NCBI GenBank assembly: GCA_025360995.1
Contig: JANYBD010000068.1
Coordinates: forward strand, 1-35,361
Direction: 5' to 3'
Source: Gemmatimonadota bacterium
Lineage (GTDB): Bacteria; Gemmatimonadota; Gemmatimonadetes; Gemmatimonadales; Gemmatimonadaceae
DNA length: 35,361 bases
In this document: positions 18,328 to 26,132 of the stretch, one piece after another
Layout of the letters: every line of letters begins with the position of its first letter
How positions within the stretch are numbered: the first letter of the stretch is position 1
Translations under genes and position numbers: made by a program
Notes under the pieces: model-generated
The model's database searches: none
Told to the model about the DNA's origin: nothing
Seen by the model: only the letters and a program-made list of their open reading frames with translations

Positions 18328-19386
18328 ATGAATCTGCCCACTTGGTTCAACTACACGTTCTACGATAATCCGCTCCGCGACTGGGCGATGGTCGTGGCGT
18401 ATGCGCTCGGCGCGACCGTGATCTTTGTGCTGCTTCGGGGAACGGTGGTGCGGCGGCTGGAGCGGGCCGCGGCCACGACCGATACCATCGCCGACGATTA
18501 TTTGGTTGTGCTGTTGAAGGCGATCCGCCCCGCCCTGCTGATCGCCGTGACACTGCGGCTCGCCGAACGGTATCTCGATTTTCCCGCGCGGGTTGACTCG
18601 GTCGCCACATGGGTGATGGTCGCGGCGTTGGTGTTACAGCTGTTCACCTGGATCAACCGATCCATCGATTTTTGGGTTGGGCACTACGAACGGCGGCACA
18701 AGGATGCAGGTTCCAAGACCGCGCTCACCGTGCTCTCGTTCGTCGCGCGGCTGGTGCTTTGGGCCGTGGTGATTCTGACCGCGCTCGAAGGGATGCACGT
18801 CAAGATCAGCGGGCTTCTCGCCGGACTCGGTATTGGTGGCATTGCCGTTGCCCTGGCATTGCAGAACGTACTTGGCGATCTGTTCGGCGCACTCTCGATC
18901 GTCCTCGATAAGCCATTTCTGGTTGGTGATTCGATCGCCGTAGATCAACTCGAAGGCACCGTCGAACACATCGGGTTGAAAACGACTCGCGTGAAAAGCG
19001 TGAACGGCGAGCAACTCATCTTTTCCAATGGTGATCTGTTGCGGAGCCGGGTGCGCAACCTGTCGCGACGTGATGGTCGCAGGCTAGTTTTCACGGTGAC
19101 GATCGCGCCAGGAACCGCGGCGGCACAGCTCGCGCGGGTGCCGGCAATCATTGCCGACGTCATCGCCGCCGAGCCACGAGCAACACTGCAACGGACACAC
19201 CTCACCGGAGCCGGCGCACTGGGATTTGAAGTGGAAACGGCCATGCTCATTCCCCACCCCGAGGCAACGCTGGCATTCGATGCCCGTCAGGCCGTGCTAT
19301 TAGCGCTGTATGCGCGACTGGAGAATGAGAAAATCGAACTGGCGCGCCCGACGACCGTGTCCGTGGCGCACACCACACCGACCTAA
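18328..19386 (+). CDS. Mechanosensitive ion channel, MscS family
   Basis: GLLAGLGIGGIAVALALQNVLGDLFGALSIVLDKPFLVGDSIAVDQLEGTVEHIGLKTTRVKSVNGEQLIFSNGDLL is an unmistakable MscS core. Refined ATG at 18328 (ORF track 18202). Confidence 0.95.
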   Translation: MNLPTWFNYTFYDNPLRDWAMVVAYALGATVIFVLLRGTVVRRLERAAATTDTIADDYLVVLLKAIRPALLIAVTLRLAERYLDFPARVDSVATWVMVAALVLQLFTWINRSIDFWVGHYERRHKDAGSKTALTVLSFVARLVLWAVVILTALEGMHVKISGLLAGLGIGGIAVALALQNVLGDLFGALSIVLDKPFLVGDSIAVDQLEGTVEHIGLKTTRVKSVNGEQLIFSNGDLLRSRVRNLSRRDGRRLVFTVTIAPGTAAAQLARVPAIIADVIAAEPRATLQRTHLTGAGALGFEVETAMLIPHPEATLAFDARQAVLLALYARLENEKIELARPTTVSVAHTTPT

Positions 19387-19450
19387 TGACCATCGTACGA
19401 CTAGGCAGGCCCCGAGAGACCGCCGTATCATTGAGTATGTCTCCAGAGCG

Positions 19451-20458
19451 ATGCGGCAAATGACAGAGTCGGGAGTCCGAAACACTCACGCGCGCCGTGA
19501 CGGCCCCCTTAAGCTCACGGTCGTGGTGCCCTGCTTCGATGAAGAAGAGGTGATCGTTGAGACGCATCGCCGGTTGCGCGCCACGGTTGACGCGATTCCA
19601 GGTGTGCACGCTGCCCTGCTATTCGTTGATGATGGCAGTAGCGACCACACGCTGGAACTGTTACGCCAAATTGCCGCGGGCGACTCGGCCGTTCGCGTGC
19701 TGTCATTGTCACGAAACTTTGGCCACCAACTGGCGCTGAGCGCCGGACTCGAACACGCCACCGGCGACATCGTCGCGGTAATCGATGCCGACCTGCAAGA
19801 CCCGCCCGAGCTCATCGCCGAGTTTGTCGCCAAGTGGCGCGACGGACACGACGTCATTTACGGTGTACGCCGGCATCGCCACGGTGAAAGTGGGTTCAAG
19901 CTGACTACCGCACATCTGTTCTATCGTCTGATGCGGTGGATGTCCGACACCGAGATTCCCTACGATGCAGGAGATTTTCGCCTGCTCGATCGTTCCGTGG
20001 TCAATGCCCTGCTCTCGATGCCCGAGCGCGATCGATTCGTGCGCGGCATGATCAGTTGGGTCGGCTTCCGGCAGGTGGCGATCCAATACGACCGTTCCGC
20101 GCGCCTCGCCGGGGAAACGAAATATCCCCTCCGCAAAATGATCCGCTTTGCCCTGGACGGCATTTTTTCGTTCTCGGCTCAGCCGCTGCGACTGGCGACC
20201 TACTTTGGCTTTTTTGCGTCCGGCCTCGCAGTGGTTGGGGTGATCTATGCCTTCGTCCTGCGCCTCGCCAACGATTCCGTCGTCCCCGGCTGGGCCACAT
20301 TGCTCATTGCCGTGCTGTTCCTGGGCGGCGTGCAACTGGTGTCGCTTGGAATCATGGGCGAATACATCGCCCGCATTTATGGCCAGGTGAAACAGCGGCC
20401 GCTCTATCTCGTCCGCGAGCGCGTCGGGTTCGACAGCGATCGTCACACCGGAACCTGA
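19451..20458 (+). CDS. Glycosyltransferase family 2, dolichyl/polyprenyl-phosphate sugar synthase type (DPMS/ArnC-like) with C-terminal TM pair
   Basis: LTVVVPCFDEEEVIVETHRRL, FVDDGSSDHT, LSRNFGHQLALSAGLEHATGDIVAVIDADLQDPPELI, DAGDFRLLDR, KYPLRKMIRFALDGIFSFS, C-terminal TMs, GEYIARIYGQVKQRPLYLVRE. Refined start (ORF track 19310). Confidence 0.94.
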   Translation: MRQMTESGVRNTHARRDGPLKLTVVVPCFDEEEVIVETHRRLRATVDAIPGVHAALLFVDDGSSDHTLELLRQIAAGDSAVRVLSLSRNFGHQLALSAGLEHATGDIVAVIDADLQDPPELIAEFVAKWRDGHDVIYGVRRHRHGESGFKLTTAHLFYRLMRWMSDTEIPYDAGDFRLLDRSVVNALLSMPERDRFVRGMISWVGFRQVAIQYDRSARLAGETKYPLRKMIRFALDGIFSFSAQPLRLATYFGFFASGLAVVGVIYAFVLRLANDSVVPGWATLLIAVLFLGGVQLVSLGIMGEYIARIYGQVKQRPLYLVRERVGFDSDRHTGT

Positions 20459-21699
20459 TGTTTCCACTCAAGACCTCATTCAATATTGCCCGCGGGTTGC
20501 TCACGCAACGCCACCCCGTGTACGTGCAATTCTACGTCACGGCGCGCTGCAACCTGACGTGCAAGCAGTGCAATGTCATTTACGCGAATGCCGACGTGCA
20601 GGAAGTCACGCTCGAACAAGTCGAGATGATGGCGGAAAATCTGGCCGCGCTTGGCACGGGAATTGTATTGCTCACCGGTGGCGAGCCGTTCGTGCGTCGT
20701 GATCTGCCGGAAATCATCGGCGCATTTACGCGGCGGGGAATTCATGTGCGCACACAAACCAATGGGCTGGCCACAGAGGCCCAGTTGAAGTCGGCAGTGG
20801 CGAACGGCGCACGTGACATCTCCATCTCGCTTGATTCGTTGATCGGCGACAAGCAAGATTTTCTCAACGGTTCCCATGACCGCAGCTGGGCGAAGGCGAT
20901 CCATACAATTGCCCGGGTCACGCAGACGTATCCGGCCAGCAAGAGTTTTGCAGCATTCGGGACCGTGCTTTCGCCCCAGAATCTCGCCGAGATTCCGAAC
21001 ATCATCCGGTTTGCGACGCGCATTGGTTGGCACGTCTCGCTGGTGCCAGCTCACATTGCCGATCCGGCCGACGCGTTCAACTTTCGCAGTTACGACCGTG
21101 AGATGTTGTTCCCGCCGACGATGTACGCCATGGTCGACGAAGTACTTGACGAATGCTTGCGCCTGAAGCGCGAAGGATATCACCTGTATGACTCGCCGGA
21201 ATTCATCGACAATATCCGGCGCTTCATTCGCGGCGAAGGGGTGAACTGGCGCCGCCGGAATGATGACCGCTGTGACAGTCCGGAACTGTATTTCGCCATT
21301 CGTCCGAATGGCGACCTTGAGGTGTGCTGCGATCACATTCTGCCGGAAAGTTATCCCGTATGGCACGAGCAGTTTCCGCGATGGTATCGCGAGGGGGCGA
21401 TCCATCGTGAGGTGCATCCTATTACCAAGCGATGCCCCGGCTGCATGTACGGAAGTTTTCCGGAAATTTCCATCACTGCGCATTATCCCCTCACAACGCT
21501 GGAGCGCGCCGGCGTGTTCTTTCGCCGCTCGCGCCAGGCGAAGCCATGGCCATTCACAGCTGATGAGTTGCTGGCCATTATCGACGAGATTAACACTGAG
21601 CACCCGGTGGACCACTCGCGCGCTGCGGCGCTCCTGGAACCGGTTACACGCCAAGCCGATGTCACCCGGCGGCGCACGCTCAAGGTGATGAAGCCGTGA
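20458..21699 (+). CDS. Radical SAM protein with C-terminal SPASM-like cysteine region
   Basis: TARCNLTCKQC cluster motif, LLTGGEPFVRRDLPEI, and C-terminal cysteines (DDRCDSPELYFAIRPNGDLEVCCDH...KRCPGCMYG). ATG overlaps the GT2 stop (TGATG). ORF track 19936 start is an upstream read-through. Confidence 0.9.
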   Translation: MFPLKTSFNIARGLLTQRHPVYVQFYVTARCNLTCKQCNVIYANADVQEVTLEQVEMMAENLAALGTGIVLLTGGEPFVRRDLPEIIGAFTRRGIHVRTQTNGLATEAQLKSAVANGARDISISLDSLIGDKQDFLNGSHDRSWAKAIHTIARVTQTYPASKSFAAFGTVLSPQNLAEIPNIIRFATRIGWHVSLVPAHIADPADAFNFRSYDREMLFPPTMYAMVDEVLDECLRLKREGYHLYDSPEFIDNIRRFIRGEGVNWRRRNDDRCDSPELYFAIRPNGDLEVCCDHILPESYPVWHEQFPRWYREGAIHREVHPITKRCPGCMYGSFPEISITAHYPLTTLERAGVFFRRSRQAKPWPFTADELLAIIDEINTEHPVDHSRAAALLEPVTRQADVTRRRTLKVMKP

Positions 21700-22511
21700 A
21701 CGCCGCCGCGCCTGCAACGCGCGAGACATTGGCGCGCGAAGAAGATTTTCACGATCGCTGGGCCGATAGTGTCGACCCTGCCCATGTTCCCGTACATGAT
21801 TCATTCACGCTACCCTCGTGCCCGGAAAATCGATTCATCGCGGCAGCGCTTGGGCCTGTCAGCGGCATGACCGTACTGGAACTCGGTGCCGGGCTCGGTG
21901 AAGCGTCGGTCTGGTTTGCGACGCAGGGCGCCCGTGTCGTTTCCACCGATTTGAGCGGTGGCATGCTGCGTCTCGTGCAGCGGGTAGCCGCGTTGCACGG
22001 CACGGCGGTCGAAACCGTGCAGATGGACGGCGCTGCACTTGCCCTCCCGGATGCTAGCGTTGATATCGTCTATGGCGCGAATGTTTTGCATCACGTCGAT
22101 ACGCCTGCGTGCCTCAAGGAAGTACATCGCGTGCTCAAACCTGGCGGACGCGGCGTGTTCTGGGATCCTATTCAGTACAATCCCGTGATCAACGTCTATC
22201 GACGAATGGCCGGTCAAGTGCGATCCGTCGACGAGCATCCACTCGGTGTCGCGGATCTCGGCACCATGCACACGCTTTTTCGCAACGTGCGTGTGCGGTT
22301 TTTTTGGCTCTCCACGCTAGCCGTATTCCTGAAATATTTTTTTATTGATCAGGTGCATCCCAACGAGGAGCGATATTGGAAGAAGGTCATCGGTGACTAT
22401 GGCAGCATTCGTGTGTGGTACGAACCGCTTGCCGCGCTCGATGCGTTGCTGCTCCGCGTCCCGGGCCTTCGTTGGCTCGCGTGGAATATGGCCGTGGTGC
22501 TCACCAAATGA
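21696..22511 (+). CDS. Class I SAM-dependent methyltransferase
   Basis: VLELGAGLGEASVWFATQGARVVSTDLSGGML...GAALALPDASVDIVYGANVLHHVDTPACLKEVHRVLKPGGRGVFWDP. GTG start overlaps the radical SAM stop. Confidence 0.93.
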   Translation: MNAAAPATRETLAREEDFHDRWADSVDPAHVPVHDSFTLPSCPENRFIAAALGPVSGMTVLELGAGLGEASVWFATQGARVVSTDLSGGMLRLVQRVAALHGTAVETVQMDGAALALPDASVDIVYGANVLHHVDTPACLKEVHRVLKPGGRGVFWDPIQYNPVINVYRRMAGQVRSVDEHPLGVADLGTMHTLFRNVRVRFFWLSTLAVFLKYFFIDQVHPNEERYWKKVIGDYGSIRVWYEPLAALDALLLRVPGLRWLAWNMAVVLTK

Positions 22512-22906
22512 ACGAAGGTCTTTTCCACGACCGTGAGTCGATCCAGCCACGGGCGTTCGCCGTCCGTCATCTGGTGATTCAGGAAGTGAAATTTCGAAAA
22601 CAGCGTCAGCCGGATGCGTCCACGCTGCTCCTGCTCGAGCGCGCAGCCCGTGGCGCGGACATTGAGTACGATGCCGGGTCCCACAGTTTCATTGTGCGAT
22701 GCGAAGGGACAGAACTGCGTCGCATTCCAATGGATGCACTGACATTGTATTCACGAGGCGACAGTGCGGCGGTACCCCAGCGGGTCACGGACGAACTGCG
22801 ACACTGGGATACCGCCCTCGAAGAAAATCGCCGACAAATTGCGGCATTAGTCACGGATATGCTGACGATGCTGGCGCGTACGCCTCCGCCCCCACCTGCC
22901 GAATGA
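22508..22906 (+). CDS. Hypothetical protein, 132 aa, no recognised family
   Basis: ATGA overlap with upstream methyltransferase and ATGA overlap with downstream gene. Protein MNEGLFHDRESIQPRAFAVRHLVIQEVKFRKQRQPDAS...MLARTPPPPPAE. ORF track start 22415 is upstream read-through. Confidence 0.8.
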   Translation: MNEGLFHDRESIQPRAFAVRHLVIQEVKFRKQRQPDASTLLLLERAARGADIEYDAGSHSFIVRCEGTELRRIPMDALTLYSRGDSAAVPQRVTDELRHWDTALEENRRQIAALVTDMLTMLARTPPPPPAE

Positions 22907-24411
22907 GCACCACATTGCGCGCGGCACCGGCAGGGCTCACGGTCGTGGTACCTCCGGTTGTCGGCGCGGCCGAAGGCATCTCGGCGCTATGGCGGAATAG
23001 TCTGGCAACCGCAATTACGGATGCCGTACTTCTGTGCGGCGCGAACATTCCGCTCACCACAGAGCTCACCGAGGGAATTCGCGAGTCACTTGCCGTGACC
23101 GATGCCGTCGCCTTGTTATTTGACGGCGAATTAATCGGCGTTGCGCTTCGGCGTACCGACGCGCACCGACTGTTGCTACTGCGCAACCGGTCATTGGGCC
23201 GTACCGCGCTCCGTGAACTGGCCGTTCGGCTACGCCAATCGCGATTGAATATTGCGTATATCGCGATGGGCGGGTCGATTGCCTTTCCGCCCGAGTCCGG
23301 ATCGGAGCGATGGGGATTTGGAGTGCGACGCATGGTCGAACGCCTTGGGTGGTTCGGCTTCGTGACAGGTGACTTTTCGCGGTCGCATCGCAACGCCGAA
23401 GTGTGGCAATATCGGCGGTCAAAACCGCTTGAGGACCCCACGGCAACGTGTCCGCTATGTCGCGCCGCTGCCGATCAGCAGGCGCGGACAGAATTGCATA
23501 CCGCGGACGATCTGCAGGCGCTCGGCGACTACCGTGCCGTTCTGTGCATCAATTGTATGGTGGCGCGCACTGTTCCAGCGCCCTGCGACGCCGAACGTGT
23601 GATCACCCCCGATGTTGCCGCGCCGGCGATGGCGGGTTGGCAGCGCGCGCTGGTGGACCGGTTCATCAATGAGCGCGTGTCGCGCGTTCGGCGACTGCTG
23701 CCAAAGAATAGAAAGCCGGTGGTAGCAGACATTGGAGGGGGCGCGTGTGCATTCGCCAACGCACTCGCTCTACATGGATGTGACGTCACCGTGTTCGAAC
23801 CGAACCCTGCGAATGGGCAGTTTGCGGATACAACAAGTGGCGTGCGATTCGTCGCGTCGCCGTTCGACGAACAATCTGTCGCAACGGCCAGCCTCGCCGA
23901 TGGATCGCTTGATGTGATCACTATGTGGCACGCGCTCGAGCACGTTCCTGATCCCGTGGCCACTCTCGCACTCGCCCGCCGGCTGTTGCGGCCGGGCGGA
24001 CACCTATACATCAGCGTGCCGAATCTCGATGCGCTGCAGGCCGACGTCAGCGCGAACCGTTGGTGCTACCTCGACATCCCCCATCACGTGACCCATTTCA
24101 CACCAGAAGGGCTTGCGACGGCCCTCGGCGTTGCGGGGTTCACAGAACATTCGATGCATTGGTGGTCGGAAGAGTATGAACTATTTGGCTGGTATCAGAC
24201 ACTGCTCAATCAGTTGACCGCGTCGCACAATTATTTTTATAATCGCGCAAAGAAAGGGAAGCGGGCGGATGCGGGTCCGCACCCGACATGGACCGCCATT
24301 GTGACGATGGCTGGTCCGCTGCTATTGCCGGTTGTCCTGCTGTTTTCACTCTGGGCGTTCGCTGCGTCGAAGCCGTCCTGCGTCGAAATGCACGCCTCAG
24401 TGCCACGATGA
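22903..24411 (+). CDS. Multidomain protein: unassigned N-terminal domain, Zn-ribbon-like linker, class I SAM methyltransferase, C-terminal hydrophobic segment
   Basis: CPLC...CINC cysteine pairs; VVADIGGGACAFANALALHGCDVTVFEPNP; DVITMWHALEHVPDPVATLALARRLLRPGGHLYISVPNLDA; C-terminal MAGPLLLPVVLLFSLWAFAA. Refined ATG overlapping upstream stop (ORF track 22699). Confidence 0.88.
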   Translation: MSTTLRAAPAGLTVVVPPVVGAAEGISALWRNSLATAITDAVLLCGANIPLTTELTEGIRESLAVTDAVALLFDGELIGVALRRTDAHRLLLLRNRSLGRTALRELAVRLRQSRLNIAYIAMGGSIAFPPESGSERWGFGVRRMVERLGWFGFVTGDFSRSHRNAEVWQYRRSKPLEDPTATCPLCRAAADQQARTELHTADDLQALGDYRAVLCINCMVARTVPAPCDAERVITPDVAAPAMAGWQRALVDRFINERVSRVRRLLPKNRKPVVADIGGGACAFANALALHGCDVTVFEPNPANGQFADTTSGVRFVASPFDEQSVATASLADGSLDVITMWHALEHVPDPVATLALARRLLRPGGHLYISVPNLDALQADVSANRWCYLDIPHHVTHFTPEGLATALGVAGFTEHSMHWWSEEYELFGWYQTLLNQLTASHNYFYNRAKKGKRADAGPHPTWTAIVTMAGPLLLPVVLLFSLWAFAASKPSCVEMHASVPR

Positions 24412-26132
24412 AGCGCGTTGTCGTGACTGGTGCGAGCGGATTTATTGGGCAAGCCGTGGTGCGCCGTCTGCTGCGTGACGGTCTGGACGGAAGGGCGGTG
24501 AAAATCATCGCGATCGTTCGCGAGACTGCGAAGCTTCCTGCCGAGCTGCAGGGTCAGGTCGAGATGCATGTGATTGACCTGGCTGAAGCATCGACGGAAT
24601 CGATTGCCGCCGCGTGTGGCAAAGGTGCCGTGGTGATTCACCTAGCGGCGAACGCTGCAGTTACCGGTGGCGAACAAGGCTACCGAAATAACATCCGATC
24701 GACCGAGCGATTAGTCGACGCACTTCGGCAACAACAATGCGAGAGAATTGTCTACGCGAGCTCCATCGGCGCCGTCGACCGGATGCCGGGAGATCGCTGC
24801 GTCAGCCCGCTCGACGAGAACTCGCCGCCGAACCCGCTGACGCGTTACGGGGCAGGAAAACTTGAAGGTGAACGTCTGGTTCGCGAATCCGGACTTCCGT
24901 TCTCTATTGTGCGTCCGACTTGGGTATATGGTCCCCACATGCGAGCCAACAGCCATCTCCGCGTATTCGTCGAAATGGTGAAGCGTGGCGCGGTTGCGGC
25001 TCGGTTCAATTTTCCCGGCCGCGTAAGTGTGATTCATGTGGATGATCTGGCATCCGCAATCTTAACTGCGGCGCACCATCCGGGTGCGCTCCATGGCACT
25101 TTTTTCGCCTCGGACGGCGTGCCGGTCACGGTCGGCTCGCTATTTTCCCAAATCGGAGAAATCACTGGCCGCATAGCTGGCACCGTTCGCGTCCCCGGGA
25201 TTGTCGCATCGACTGCACGCGCCGCGCGCCGGTTTCTTCCTTTCGCCGCGCAGAATCTCCATTCCGACGTGTTGCTTGCCAGTAACGCACGGCTCGCCTC
25301 GCTGGGCTTTGTCCCGGTCGTGCCGTTGCGAACTGGACTCATTGAATTGACGCGTGCGTTATCCAAAAACGATGGTCGTTGGATCGTGACCGGTGGAGCA
25401 AGCGGAATTGGCCGTGCTCTCGCCGTACAGTTGTACGCGCGCGGCTCCGATGTCATCGCCAGCGACCGCGATGCGTCCGGGCTCGCATGGCTCGCCACCG
25501 AATGTGTCGGACTCCGCACCGTAACCGCAGATTTATCGCACTCCGATGGTCGGTCCGCGCTCGGCGCACTCATCTCCGGCCCAACCCGGATCGATGGGCT
25601 GGTGAACTGCGCCGGAATCGGCGCACGCGGCACAGTCGCTGACATTGCCGTCGAAACGCAGCGAGCCCTGCTCGAAGTGAACGTGACTGCACTCGCCGAG
25701 TTTTCCACGCTGGCACTCCGCCGCTTTGCTTCACAGCCTGGCGGCGGCACGTTGGTGAACATCGCTTCATCTGCCGCATTTCAACCGCTGCCGTTGATGG
25801 CGGCATATGCGGCATCGAAATCGTTCGTGCTCTCCTTCTCCGAGGCGGCAGCCGCAGAGCAGCCATTTGATCGTGCGGTGCGCGTAATAACAGTCTGTCC
25901 GGGCGGCACGGACACCGGTTTTCAGAATACGGCAGGCGTGCGACGCATCGAGAGCGAGCGGTTGATGCCACCGCATCAGGTTGCAGGAATCATTCTGAAA
26001 GCAATCGACCGCAAGCGATCGCACACCGTACTCATCGGCGGGCGAACCAAGGCGATGGCCATATTGGCTCGAGTGTTGCCACGACGCGTGCTCGTGCGGC
26101 TTTGGGGCCGATTAATGGGATCGCTTCGATGA
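24408..26132 (+). CDS. Fused SDR-SDR protein: N-terminal extended SDR (NAD-dependent epimerase/dehydratase-like) plus C-terminal classical SDR
   Basis: Two Rossmann glycine motifs (VVVTGASGFIGQAVVRRLL; WIVTGGASGIGRALAVQLYARG) and two YxxxK motifs (RYGAGKLEGERLV; AYAASKSFVLSFSEA) in one ORF. ATGA overlap at start (ORF track 24288). Confidence 0.93.
   Translation: MKRVVVTGASGFIGQAVVRRLLRDGLDGRAVKIIAIVRETAKLPAELQGQVEMHVIDLAEASTESIAAACGKGAVVIHLAANAAVTGGEQGYRNNIRSTERLVDALRQQQCERIVYASSIGAVDRMPGDRCVSPLDENSPPNPLTRYGAGKLEGERLVRESGLPFSIVRPTWVYGPHMRANSHLRVFVEMVKRGAVAARFNFPGRVSVIHVDDLASAILTAAHHPGALHGTFFASDGVPVTVGSLFSQIGEITGRIAGTVRVPGIVASTARAARRFLPFAAQNLHSDVLLASNARLASLGFVPVVPLRTGLIELTRALSKNDGRWIVTGGASGIGRALAVQLYARGSDVIASDRDASGLAWLATECVGLRTVTADLSHSDGRSALGALISGPTRIDGLVNCAGIGARGTVADIAVETQRALLEVNVTALAEFSTLALRRFASQPGGGTLVNIASSAAFQPLPLMAAYAASKSFVLSFSEAAAAEQPFDRAVRVITVCPGGTDTGFQNTAGVRRIESERLMPPHQVAGIILKAIDRKRSHTVLIGGRTKAMAILARVLPRRVLVRLWGRLMGSLR

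Noticed and set aside
19709-20467. 252-aa minus-strand ORF antisense to the GT2 gene
   Set aside because: Sense strand encodes a canonical DPMS-like GT2; antisense has no motif support.
20458-21699. Viperin-like antiviral radical SAM interpretation
   Set aside because: Extra C-terminal SPASM-like cysteines and placement in a biosynthetic operon argue against a viperin; no other defence genes nearby.
20476-21804. 442-aa minus-strand ORF antisense to the radical SAM gene
   Set aside because: Shadow ORF: the opposing frame has clear radical SAM motifs and coupled start/stop; the antisense translation has no recognisable family features.
22302-22345. T-rich runs (T7) inside the methyltransferase gene as a terminator
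   Set aside because: They lie in coding sequence (Phe codons), with no GC-rich hairpin immediately upstream, and the operon continues.
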